Assembly: GCA_033675545.1 (NCBI GenBank)
Contig: JAWDGP010002462.1
Location: 210,001 to 274,000, forward strand
Length of the DNA stretch: 64,000 nt
Reading direction: 5' to 3'
DNA from: Elysia crispata
Taxonomy: Eukaryota; Mollusca; Gastropoda; Plakobranchidae
Made by a program: the position numbers and the translations under genes
Shown here: positions 12,571 through 27,600 of the stretch, in pieces
How positions within the stretch are numbered: the first letter of the stretch is position 1
Layout of the letters: every line of letters begins with the position of its first letter
Notes under the pieces: generated by a model
What the model was told of the DNA's origin: nothing
Seen by the model: only the letters and a program-made list of their open reading frames with translations
Database searches by the model: none

Positions 12571-14133
12571 AGTTCAAAAGACAATTTTTCCTTCTGTTGA
12601 ACTAGATTTGGATACAGGCGTCAATCTTGCCATTGGACTAAATTTCCCCTTCTCTTCATCTTTTATCATGCTTGTAATGGTACTAGATCTAGAGGTTTAA
12701 CTATAATAACTCAATGCCCACTTTGGAAATACTTTGTATGAAACGAAACAAACTGAGACAGCACAGTAGGCCTTACAAGACTGTTGCCACAGCAGCTGCA
12801 AGCATAGTTATTGTCCAAAAAGCTTTGGTCCATGTGCTCTCACGGTTGTGGAAACCTGCTCAACAGTAAAAAAAAATGCTTGGACAGTTGCGTAAGACGC
12901 TTCCAGTGTGTAAAAATCAACTGATCAATGCTGCTCTTATGGCATACAACAATTAAAACATCATAACAATACCTCTCGAATAATGATGAGGCCCATAGAG
13001 GGCAGGTGCACAACACAATGGCCAGAGAGACTAAATCAAATGTCGTGTTTTCCTGTCTGCTGAAGATGGGTGAGATTGGGGCACTAATAACATACAGGAC
13101 CTGCAATGTTTCACATAAGCAAAAATTTTCGTTCAATTTAATGTTAAGAAGCACCCTGTTAAAAATTTCTTCACAAAATACTTGAGTTTATAAAAAAAGG
13201 GAAGAAAAAATTAACACTACTCTGAAATACAGACTTATCAATGCCAGATCAATAAAAAAAATGTTAAAGTGCTAAAATGTGACTTGTGCATGTTAAAATA
13301 TACTAAATTTACTTTGATTTTTTTAAACATATTCATAAATCATTGTTTACACAAAAATCTGAAGTTTAAAAGAAATAAACAGCTAAAGTGTTCAATTATA
13401 TAACTCTCTTAAGAAGCCTATAATAGTGAAATATCTAATTGAAAAAGCTTATTTAATTTCAATATGGCTTTTTTCAATTCTTTCAGCTTCCCTCTTCAAA
13501 TATAATTTTTCTCTAACAATGATTTGAAATCTTGATACCTGAGGTTATTTGTTAAAAATATTTGTATACTGTGCCAGTTCAAGTAATCTATAAAATAAAC
13601 ATATCTTAAACAAAATGCAATCAGCACCATAAAAAATATACATTGTGATGTTTTAAAGAAAAGTCTTGCCATTTTTTTCCAATCTCATTTACAAGACAGC
13701 CCAACGTGTCTTCATAATGCGTGAAAAGCATATCAAGGAAAATTTGATAACAATGCCAATACTTCGAAAATGTTTGTGCTGTAAAAATTTGAAATTGATT
13801 CCACATAACTTGACAATCTGGTATGAATTTGATGCCCACTTTTGTTTTTAAAGAAAGAAAACTATAAAAAAAAATATGACTGAGTATTTGTCCTCTCTGT
13901 TGTTGGAACTGAATGACACTTCTTAGACAATGTTTTAAATAATTAATGAGAGCCACAGAGGGTTTTTAAACAAGATTCCTCAATTAAAATCCATTAAAAA
14001 AAAATATCAGATTAGTTAGCTTATGATATTTACACAACTGCTGCTTTCTGTGACTAAGACTGCTGGCTCTATATTTTCTCATTAAATCTCAACAGCCAAA
14101 AACCTTGTGGATTCGAAGAAAACCCTTTACTTT
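12571..14133. other. No gene recognised
   Basis: AT-rich sequence. A 111-codon minus-strand frame (13,621-13,956) is present but has no recognised domain and no clear splice sites at its ends, and a frame of this length is expected by chance at this base composition. Confidence 0.5.
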
Positions 14134-14179
14134 CTAATTTATCTTAAATATATATAAAAATTTAAAGGATAGAAATTGG

Positions 14180-14339
14180 TTTTGGTTCCTAGCCACAAGG
14201 TTGTTGATGCTAATGCGAACAAACCTGGAATCATTGACTTGTTTAAGTCTCGCTCTTTGGGTCTCATAGGCCTGGAAGATGCCAAAGATGATCAGGATAC
14301 CCTTGCAACCAAACACAACGCTTGGACGCAGTGAACCAA

Positions 14340-14355
<16 letters not shown>
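14180..14355 (-). pseudogene. GABA-B receptor-like TM5 exon fragment
   Basis: The minus-strand frame contains GCKGILIIFGIFQAYETQ followed by a VNDSRFVRISINN block. This matches the class C GPCR GABA-B receptor segment around TM5 and the following loop (human form roughly YKGLLLLLGIFLAYETK, then INDHRAVGMAIYNV). The identity is from memory of the family. The fragment is a lone exon: no other receptor exon is visible in the window, and no good splice sites flank it. It overlaps the 3' end of the gene at 14,340-15,993 in a different frame. Probably a dead, displaced exon. Confidence 0.6.
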
Positions 14356-15993
<1,638 letters not shown>

Positions 15994-18343
15994 TTCGGGT
16001 CTCGGCAAGGGCTAAAATGGGTCTAAGTGTCTGCGTTTGAACTCTTTTCGCTGCATCCACAGGTTACACAATCAAATGATGTTTGTGAATTCTTTTAGAA
16101 AAATGGCTGGCCTTCCTTTTGGTACTACACACGCCGGGAAATGTTCCTTGAAACCATTAAAAATTCTAAATTTTCGTCTTCTTCTCGAAGTTTCTTATCC
16201 TTCTTCACGTCGTGCCTCGTTGTGTGTGGTATCAAAAGAAAGCAGAATTACTGCCCTTTAAATGTGTTTCAAACCGTATAAAAATATCTTTCTTGTGGTA
16301 AGAGCGATAGTCATTTGAAGAGAGCTAGGTCGGATCGGCCGAGCTCGGCGCTGCCGCGAATCGGACAATAATTTACAAAACACTGACACCTTTCACACGC
16401 TCTTTAATAGACCTATCGGATATTTTTTCATGCCAAAGTTATATAAAAGAAAAGACGATAAATAACACATTTTGATATGGTTTTTATTGAAAAAATATTA
16501 TTAATGACGATAACACAACACTTTTAAAAAAAGGGTACATCTACGTTTTTCATGCCCGGCCGACCATTTTCCAGTCGGCTAACAGCTCAGTTTGGAATAC
16601 CTACTCTAAGATCTAATTAAATTTTGACTAAAGGAAAAGACTTTTGTTTGAATGCTTAATCCTTTTCTTTTAAAGAGTGACTGGATGAGTGTACTTACAT
16701 CAACACACTTAAAGGCAGGAGAACGAGAGAAGAATACACTGTACAGGTCTGAGTGGTGACACTTTTTTTTACAACAATTACTCGTTTCTTATCACCAAAT
16801 TCTGTTTGCAGGAGAATACTACTACAGCATTTTACTTGGATGAAGAAATACGACTCTTTTGAAATAAAAGGCGTAAAAGTGGTTCAAAAAAAAGCCCAAG
16901 TTTACAATAATAATTGCAGATTCCCATAAAAAAGTTATTTAGGATTCTCGAGGACTTTTTCTTGATAATTACATGTATATTAAAAGAAAAAGGATAGCCA
17001 CTTATCAAACATATTTCAACACTGATACATCTGAAACTAAAGGGAAATAATGACTAAAAAAAGTAATGAAAGAAACATAGCATTCGCATGTTTAATACTT
17101 CCATTTTAATACATGTACATGTATACATATTGCAGTTCGAAAACTGAACTATATGTCTTGATAACATGTATGATATTGGATAAGTCAAAAATTGAAAGAC
17201 TGATGGACAAATTGATAAATGAAATAAATATATACTATATATATATATATACAAATAAAAAAATTTTATCGTTTGTAATACAGCGACATGTAAAATACAA
17301 ATTATTTTTCTATTGGAAGTGTAGAAAATTTTGCAAAAAGCATTCAATTTGATCAATATAATTTAAAAAAAAAACAAAAAACATTAAAAACCTGAACAGC
17401 GGACACCTGAGTTTCTTTAACATTGGAGGATATGCCACTTCTAGTCTCATAAGTCTTATTGCAGTAATAGTCGGGCAAAGGCTTCACATCTTCAACTCAA
17501 ATCCTTGCCAATCATTACTGTTAAAATCATAAGAGAATAGCTCCTAGTAATACAGTATCTTATATAATAGTGAAGTAAAGTTAACCCAAAACACGGTATA
17601 CCCAAAAGCTTTAAAAAAAACAACAACTAACAAGTTAATTCAAACTAAATACATGTAATACTAAGCCATCAATTTCATTTGGATTCCATGTATTTTCAAC
17701 CAAGCGAAAATTAAAAGATTTAATCCCAAAATCTTGCAATAAAAATGTTCTGCCTAAAAATCATAAGTTAGGTTAACACCCATAAGCTTTTGAATTAAAA
17801 AATCAGCCTGAAATGATCACAACTTTGTCTTTAATTAAATCTACGTTGCATACAAGCACATTGTTTAAAATCTTAAAATAAATATGCTGCTCTACGAAAA
17901 TCTTCTTAGAGATCACAATATCTTCAGTGGAAGTTCTTAATACATGTATGTGATGGGCTTCAATGGAGAGGTAAACTAATGACAATTTTTTTTGTTTTGG
18001 CTATAGACCACTTTTTCCCCACATAAGGTTGCATATTGCATTGTTTTTTGTTGTTTTTTTTGGTCAATCACATAGGCGCCACATAATTATGGTCTTTGTG
18101 GCGAGATAAATCAAATGAGGGCTGTGTGAAGATAAACGCCCAGATTTAGTTTTTATTTTTTTATCAAGATCTCTAATCCATTTATAACAGAAGAGATATC
18201 CTTTTGGCGACTGAAGTTTGCTTTTTGTTTCACGAAGATGTCTTTCCCAAAGGTTATTTAAACAGGAAGTCATGATTTTCTTATCTAAAAATCTTTCATA
18301 GAACAAAAAACGATTGTGAAAAAGAATTAAGATTTGAAAATAT
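15994..18343. other. No gene recognised between the hypothetical gene and BORA
   Basis: A slightly GC-richer patch at about 16,320-16,370 contains the perfect palindrome GCCGAGCTCGGC and may be promoter DNA of the hypothetical gene. The remainder is AT-rich with no supported exon. Confidence 0.5.
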
Positions 18344-18349
18344 TTTATT
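18344..18349 (-). promoter_or_regulatory. BORA: Candidate poly(A) signal of BORA
   Basis: AATAAA on the minus strand, about 320 nt past the BORA stop codon. It is the first canonical signal noticed downstream. Confidence 0.5.
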
Positions 18350-18669
18350 GGAAGGTATTACTATTTTCTCTAGAGACAAGAAGGGGAGGAATATCAATAA
18401 AAATTTTATAAGATATTGATATATTTTGCATTCTTTGCATCGAAATCATGTCCCGTTTTTATTTTGTACCATACTGAAACCTTATAGAATCTTACTGTTA
18501 GTTTTAAGACTAATTTTCATGTGCATCAATTTGATTGGCCTTATAAAATATTTCACTACCTGATGGGACACAGAGTCAAAATGCCATGTATCAAACCTAC
18601 TTTCAAGATAATGTATACAATCAATGAACTTGACTTGATTTCTTGCAGTTAGCAAGAATGCAATCCATG

Positions 18670-21600
18670 TCAAGAGTTGTCTTCTAAAACATCTGTTACT
18701 TTAGCTAGGTCATCACCAGCACGCCTCAAGATTTCTGCTGCAATCTCACCTGAAATAGGGCAAAAAGACTGTATTATTAGAAGGTAAAATTCTTTTGCCA
18801 TAACTACTTCTAATTGTGAATTTTAATGTTTAATGGGTGCATAAAAGCATAACTTATCTATTCAATTTTAACAGACATTATATAGAGAATTTTTTTTTTT
18901 TTCATATTAGCCAGCACACACCGCAAGCATCACCTGGTGATATCAATAATCTTCTCAGATTGCCCTTTCTGCACTCAATTTTGGCGTGTTATGGCACTTC
19001 CTAAATTTGATGGTGCAAATAGTAACACTTAAAACTGCCAAGAACAAAAACATAGGACTGATCTACACCTGCCTGACCGAAAAGTTTACTCTGCAGCAGT
19101 TTCAGCAATTTTTATATGCTTGAGAATTACCACAGGTAATTTTTTTTTGCCATTACTTGGATTTAGTTATACCCTGCTTGGTAATTCAAACCATCTTCAA
19201 TTGAAAGTTTTACCCATTCTCAAGTAACTCAAATCTAAGTTTTCACTGTGCAACAACAAACTCAAATCTATGGTGGTAAATTAACTCTAATTATGATTGA
19301 AAAGAAAAGCTCAAGAGTAGAACTTAAATATACACTAGATTTAAAAAAAACGAACATTTATTAAACTATAATTTAACAAAAACAAACTCAAAATTATGCA
19401 ATAATAACTCAGATATCAAAATAGCCAAATGAAGTGCTCTTTGTGGCTGACTGGATATACCACTATCGATAGATCCATACTAATTATAACCACAAGAATA
19501 GCATTCTAATTTTAGGGAAAACAGGTAACAAGTGATGACAAAGATGGTAAAACTTACTTCCCAGTCTAGGACTTCCAACACTATTGATGTTCCTCTCAAT
19601 ACTCTCAAGAATTCTAGGCGTAGCTGATGAGACATCCATCGGGTCATTCTTAGTGCAAGAGATCTCATTGTTACAACTGTCTGATCCAGACACTATAGGA
19701 AAAGCATCTGGATCAATATTTTCATCAGAGGCCATTAGGGCTTGCTGGAATGGACTAGAATTGACCAATTCTAATTGAGAGTGGCGCTGTCGTAGCTGCT
19801 CAGATTTTCCAAGCAATTGCCTGGCCTGCTCCAAAGTATCATCGTCGCCAAGAGAAAATCTGGACTGAAAGTAAGCTTCAGAGGGCTCCATCTCCTTTCT
19901 TGTTTGATAGTCTTTGCTGATCACAGAATTCTGCTCAATACCACTGGCTCTTTTAAAAGAGGGGGTAGACAATACTGCTGGTAGGATTTTTATACTGAAA
20001 GAGTTATGATCTGATGGCTTCAAATTGCCCAAACTGATATTTAAAAAGTCCCCAGTATCCATACTTTCTTGTTTACCTCTCCACTCAGGCTTTACAATGA
20101 CCTGCTCATATTCAGAAAGACTATGACGTAATTCATCTGACCGTGCAGAGCTGTCCATGTTGAAAGATTGAGTAAGGTCACGACTGACATTTCTTTTCTC
20201 TCTTGTTAGTCGTACATCAGAGAGAGCTCTTATTTTTCTTACAAGACATGGCTCTTGTTTCCTCTGGAGCACTGCATCATCCTTTGTTAAAGAGATCCCT
20301 GTACTTTTCCCTATAGATTCAACACTATAGCCTAAACAGTTTATGTCATTACCAGAGTCAGATTTGTGCTTAAGGTCTGCGATTTCAATCTGCACTGAAT
20401 CACCTCCGGCTCTGCCACTGCAGCTTAGGGGTTCAGGTAAAGAGCTAGTACCGCCATCTATCTGCAGAGAGTTTGAACTAGTCATGGCCAAATTGGTGGT
20501 GGACTGCAACAGGCTAGTGGTGTAGTAACCTGTGTCCTGGCTTGATCCAAGCTGTGGCACGGAAGTGCTGCAAGATACTGTGTCAGAGACTGATTCCACA
20601 GATAATCCTGAATACAGTAATGGGCGATGGGATGAGGGGTCTGTGACTGGTACGACTTCATCATCTTGAGAGGATGCAAGTGAAGCCTGCAACTGAAGTT
20701 CAGTGGATATGTGGAGGCCACTGCTGCTCAACTCAGTAGAGGGTTGGTTGTCCACGGCAGTCTGTTGAATCAGGGTCCCGAGTTTATCACCAGCTTCCTC
20801 CTCATCACCTGAGTCATCCTCTGTGGATGCCAGAATTGGTTGAAAATTTTTCCTTTACGAACCAAATGTACAAAACTTTTAAGTGACATATGTGTAATCA
20901 ATGGCTTGGAATACAAATTAAAATTCGTAGAGTAAAAACTTTAAAGCTAGGCTGAAAGTTTTCTGCCATAAGCACAGGAGAATCTAAATTGCGTATAAGA
21001 TAATAAAAATATAAGAGTTCACATTTTTCTGAGGAATGAAAGTTTTAAGGAGGGGGGCCCCAATAAAGACCCTTTTTACACAATTTTTAAATAGACTTCA
21101 AATAAAGTTACAAAGAGATATTTCATATTCAAAGTAGACACACAAATATTTTTTTCTATTGAAACATTTGTCAGTTGCTATGGTAACAGCCACTATCTTG
21201 AGTTGAGAAGCACATTTTTAAAACCTAAAGGCTCCCTCATTTTTTGACAAAATTCATTCAAACTTTGTGAGCTGTTAGCTGAGATCCTTTTTCAAAAAAC
21301 TTTGTGGCAGAATTTTTTTTATTTTTATCATAAAGAAAGTTATTGTGAGCTTTTGACTAACATTTGAGTTGTATTAGTTATGGCCTTTGCCAAATATTAC
21401 AAAAAGGAGCCTAACTCAAAAACCAACTAATTGCTGCAAATCCTGCTACGTTTTTTTTGAAGAACGAGCGTTTAGGTTTTAAAAATAAGCTTATTTGGGT
21501 TATCTCTTGGTAACTTTATATTAGGTCTTTTTAATAACTATGTAAAAAGTGTCTTTATTGGTGCACTTGAAGGCATTTTAAGATTACAGCCAACCCAAAA

Positions 21601-24600
21601 CAGTTATTGGAACAGAGATTATCAAAGCCAATACCAACTACAACCTACCACTTAGATTAAGCACTACTTTAGAGCTCTTGTTTGTTGCTCGTTTCAGATC
21701 TTCATCATATACAAAAACTCTACAAATTACGTCAGAATTTTGTATGAAGTAGATGAAACACTGATATTAACTCAGCCAACAAAATGCTCAGAGAGAAGTA
21801 AAGCTGCTGAAGTGAAACTGAGATGGACAACTTTCCCACCTGTCTACAAATGAAAACACACATAATATTTGTCATATGCTCCATTTATCAATTCCATAAT
21901 TGATTCCAACATCGGACCTGCATTTTAAGCCTGTCAACGGTTTTCTCAAGTTTGTTTGGAAGTCTAATTTTCGCTAATTTACTTTTTTGATGATTTCTAG
22001 GAAAAGACAGATGAAATTAGATAAGAAAAGCTGGGGAAAAAAAATTAAGCAACCTGGAAAAGTCAAGATCAAGAGTTTCTATTAAAATTGGGGAACTAAC
22101 ATGCCTGACAAAGTTAAAAGTAAGAAAAAAATGATGGTTGAGGAACAAGCCCATATTTGTACAAAGTGATTTCAATTGACAATTCTCAAAGTTCCTAAAA
22201 CTCTTGCAGGGCAAAAGAGAAAACTTTCCCTGCTCACCCAATATAGATGAAAAATCCAATTGCATAATAGCCCTTGGGTTTTCCATGTCTTGATCAGAGT
22301 AATAGAGGCCAGAAAATCGATTGGATCTGCTTCCTGAAAGATACAAAAGTAGTTTTTACATTATACCATATATGGCATATATAATGTGCAAGGCAAAGTC
22401 TTCATTTGAATCAATTCAAATGTGAAGGTTCATTCCTGAATGTAAAACTTTCAAAATACCTAAATTCTACAGCAAAAATGAAATATTGTGCCTCTTTTTT
22501 TATTTTAGAAGTTTAGTTTGGTTAAAAAAACTTTTTCCTCACAAAGTGTTCTTAAAAATGTTTTTTTCCCTTTGACTAGTTAAAAAATACATGTATAGCC
22601 TTTTCAAGTACCTTATAAATTTTTTTTGGTAAGCACAGATACACAATCTATGACATAGATACTTCCTTACCTGCAACAGGGGACAACTCTGGAGACGCCA
22701 ACAACTCACTTTCTGACATGGCTGGGTGGTGGCCCTTTTCATCTGGCTCCTCACGAATAGGGCTAGATGAAAAATGACCCTGAGAAAAGAAATAATTTGT
22801 GAGAACCATTGAATTACCAGCCTCAACAAATAAAAACAGGCACTGCATCTTAGAAAATTAAAGCTGAAATAATTGTTTGTATGAGCCTGTTCCGAGTGAA
22901 AATTTCTTAGACAACAATAAAAAGGAATTAAAGGCATAGATATGTGGAAACATGACACCTTAACAACTGATGGCCTCTTATTATGCTTTTGGCACAGATT
23001 GTGAGGCATCTTTAATTTTTAAGTTCATCGTTGAAAGTCCAAGTTGATGTAGTTTTGTAGAATTCCCTACTTTATATATTCGGATGTTGATCTCCATGAA
23101 AGCCTTTTCATTCACAGTAAAAAAAAACTTCTGTCTTTAAATGGACAGTTGGGTCTGCCCAAAACTGAGCCGACTACTTTACCATAAGACACATTGTATC
23201 ATACTATAGCCACAATATTATTCATCATACACAAAACAGTTTAAATATTATTGTGTTGTTTGAACATAACTGGCTACGAACTTTAAAGGACTATTTCAAA
23301 TGGTTCGGCACAAGCAAAAGCAGTAATAGAAAAGAAGGTGGAGGCATCAGAACAAGCGTAGGGTTAAAAAGATCAGGCTTACAAGAAAATAAATGAATAA
23401 AGAGTTTTACCAAAAAAAAAAAATAATATACAATTTGTTTAAAATATCAATAAATAGTAGGGTGTCCAGCTAAAGTTCAAACCCACCCGCATTTTCTAAT
23501 TCTATCTCTCACACCAATTTATTACCTCAGGAAATTAATTGGAAGAAAATACGAAAGCATACTGCTCACCATTTATGAGAAAGCTCAAATATTATTACAA
23601 GATCTAGAAATAAAGAAAATGTATTATTACTTTCTTATGGCCTAGCTGGACACCAAGTAAAAAAAAAGCTTTATACATACAGAGCTGTGTTTATTTGGCG
23701 TCTGCTGCTCCCATTCTGGTGTGCTTTGTTTCCTGCCAGGGGAAAGAAATGATATTTTCATCTGAACTCTAAAACTATCGTCTGCCATGTCAAACGTATC
23801 CGCACTGTCAATAAGGTACACCTTGATCTTCCTCATTCTTAAAAATGTCTATAAGATCAAAGGCAAGATAAAGGCCATTTTTATTAAAAAAAACCAACAA
23901 CATAAAAACACCTTAACTCATGCCTTGAACAGTAAGTGGAAAAATTAAAACTTTTCTGGTGAACCCCCACATGACATAAACAAAAGAAAGGGACTTATTC
24001 GGTACTTGAAATGCTCATGCCATGGTTAACAGCAGGCCCTCCTTCCACTGTTTGATAAGTTTAATACCTTCTTCAATTGATTCACTAGGAAAAATCTGGT
24101 CTGAATTTGCTGAAACACTCATACCAAAGTCAATTTTAGAACAAAAATTTCAAGTCCCACATTTAGAAATATTGTTTCAAATTATCCCTAGATGGCTACT
24201 GTTATCACGATTATAGAATCTGGTACTAATACTTGCCTCACTGGAAGAACTGGTGAGGATAAAATCTCATTGTCATTATCATTTAATTGGTTCAAAAGTT
24301 TTCGGCGTATGAAAGAACTTCCCATTGCATCTACCAACGGGGATGAATCTGCTTTATTCTCTGGAAGCCCATACTTTCCTGAAGAGAAGAGCAATTAAAA
24401 AAAATAACTACTTGTATTCTTGTGCTACAAAGGATCCACGGTAATTCAAACATTGACGCACACATAAGATGTGCAATAGTATAATAGAAAAATATTGTCT
24501 GCACTTAGGACCTTAGCAGTTCTTAAGCACTTATGCTACCTCTGATATTTGGGGAAACCCCAATTCAAGTCCACCCCACTCCCTTAAAAAAAATATTAAA

Positions 24601-27600
24601 CAAGCGTCTCTTTCCCAATCTTCCATTTATAGGTTGAACCAGTGCTTGTATTCATAATATTATTACATCCTTACTTTATCTTTTAATCCCGAGTGTCGTG
24701 TAAAGTTCTCAGAGCTTAATATCCTGTGGCTGAGGGCTCTATAAATGCCATTTTTTTAAATAATTGTTATCATTACTTTTGCCAGTGCTATGGCTCCTGA
24801 AAAGAAATTAAGACAAAGCAAGAAGTAATTACCTTGCAACTCAGAAAGTAAATCTTTATCAGGGGGAACTGACAGAGTTGTCTGACAGGAAACTGTAGAG
24901 AAGGAAGACAGCATTAATTTAATTGGCTCAAACTGCAAACTCAAAGAAGCCTCTTCTTGACATAATCAGTTAATACATGTCTCATAAATACAATATCGAT
25001 TGTTTTTTTTTTTAACCTGAGTGTCTAAAAGTTCATAAGAATACCAGCTATTGAGTCCAATAAGACGTAATGACATAATAAAAAGATCATATATTATATG
25101 AAATAAGGACATTTTATAAAAAAGAAAAGAAGGGGGGTAAAAAAGAAACCAAGGCAAAAAAGATTAAAATTGAAATAAAATGATTTTTGATAAGATAAGA
25201 ATTTATGCTTTCCCTTATCAGTGCTTAGTTTATTTGGTAACTAACCTGACTTGGTTGACCCTGGTGTTCGTGGAAGAAAGTGGTTGACCTTTTCACCCCA
25301 AGGAGATGGCACAATGAGCTCATTGGAAAAAAATGCATTGGCAGCTGACTGGACTTTATCATCTTGCTCTCTGTCTCTGGTATAATTAAGGACATGTTAA
25401 AGAAAATGAGATCAAAATAGTAAGATATATATATATATACATTTTCTAAAAAGTTGCTTTACAAGCTATACTGCCAATCACTGAAAAACAAATGCAGGGC
25501 AGAAGTTATGTGCTGTTATTTGATCTATTGGTCAAACTCACTTCCTCACCCTGTGTAGGTGCATACTTTTTTCAAGCCTAAGAACTTAATCTTGTTTGTT
25601 GAACATAGTTTGTACTGTGAGAAAAGTGTCCTTGAAAGTGTGTGGTTTATATTCTTCTGGAATCTCCCACTAAGTCCTAGAATAATAATGATTTTATTAC
25701 TCTTTGCTGACTTGTTAGCGTATTAACCATTATGCGCTACCAAGAATATTCTCTTACAAATTATGTAATTCCTTTTCTAGATAAATCAATGAGATTTAGT
25801 ATAAATAAGAGTCAAAATTGTGTCCAGACAGTCATCTTTTTGTGAGCAGTGAGTCAACTTATGGTGATAACTGGTTCAAGCTCTTATCAGTCAGCCATCA
25901 GTCAGCACTGTTTATTATTGTTTGTATTGAAAAGTTTGTGATTTCTACAAGCTGACGTCAGCCTTATTTTTTTTACGGATGAGTCGTGTGATTGGTTGTG
26001 TATATTTTCATTAACAAACAGAGCAAGCAGATCACCAAATCTGTTACAGATTACTTATCTGACAGGGATAACAGAATTATTATAGAGGGAAAAAATTCAC
26101 CCATCAACTTAAATCTAAGAGAATCTGACTAAATAAAATGAGCACGACTCATCATTTTTCAAGAATACTAACTAAATGTTACTGTGCAAAGAAGGTATAA
26201 AAAATCTGTGTACATTTTCTGCTGGTATCTCAATTGTCTTTGCACATCCGAGTCTTTGATGTTCACAGGCATCATCAACGCCGCTTGCTCCACCGACCAA
26301 AATCCCTGAGGTTAAAATAAAAAGCACCAGTTTTACATTAATATGCATTTTGTCTTAGGTTTGATGCATAACAATATATTTTGTTGTAAAATTCAAAATC
26401 TCAAGAACATTACAAGTACTTTGAAAATTGTATAAAGGTTGCAGAAAAATGTCTTTTTTTTCCTTTAAACTTATATACAATCAAAGAACTTCAAAGATGT
26501 TTTTCAAACGTATCTTTTCATGAAAGCCACGAACCTCAGCATTATTTTTCTGAGCACTGTTGCAGGTTGAGCCAATGTTGAAAATGCTGGGACTAAATGG
26601 TGGCATATTAAGACGCTCTGTGTCCATTTCAAAAGGGTTTATGAATTGTCGACCTGGTGTAAAAAGACATGACCCACTGCCAGCTGGAGAGGAAAATAAG
26701 GACAGGGTCCGTCTTGATGGAGTGCTGTTTCCATTGTTGTCACCACCTGGATGCTGCGCTCGAATTGGTGTTTTGAAGATTGCCTGCACATCATGGCTGG
26801 TCATAGCTGTGAAGACATAAATGGCACAACAATCATTCACATTTTAGGAATTAAAAAAGAAAAAGTTGGTGATCTGAGATTTTATGAATGCAACACTTAA
26901 ATTCATTCTTACTTCAATCAATTTGAAAGGTTTGTAAGTTTTACTCCTCTTTGTTTTTGACCTTATTGATTTTTGAATCATACAGTTTGTTTACCCAACC
27001 TAAAATTTACTACTAAAGAAATGCAAAAAAAAAACCTACATGTATTGCAGTACCAGTAGTTGAAAATTAAGTATAAAGCCTTTGTTGACCATGTATGACA
27101 TTCAGAAATTTGCTAGGAAAAACTTGTTTCTTTTTTGTAAGACTACAATCAGATATGGGAGTAGATATATGTTTGGATATATTTTTTTCAACAGGTATAG
27201 AAATTTTTTTGTTAAAATTAATGTTTTGAGAGGAGATAAACATAAGGGCTGAATTAGAAAGCCCATCCATAATGGCTGTCTTGTGGATTACAAAACTGGA
27301 AGCAAAATGGTCGCTCTGTGCATTGCTTGCGTGGATTATGGTTCTATAACTTCTTGATAATGAAAAAAAATATCCTAACTAAATATCTTTAAAATTGATT
27401 AATAAAGGTAAAACATAAGTTTATTATTTAGAATAAAATCACAGTTCAGTTCTGACAGCAGAAAATGAGTTTATCTTTAGGAATAAAACCACAGTGGAGC
27501 TCTCTACCTACCATTGCTGAGACAATTTTCTGTCCCCGAACTTAAATTGCACTTTCTCACTTTCAAAAACCATGACTCTCTACTGATAATTAAATGTATG

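Noticed and set aside
13621-13956. 111-codon minus-strand frame as a gene
   Set aside because: No domain, no splice sites at its edges, and a frame of this length is expected by chance in DNA this AT-rich.
22539-23009. 156-codon minus-strand frame as a separate gene
   Set aside because: It is a different frame overlapping BORA exon 10 and its intron flanks.
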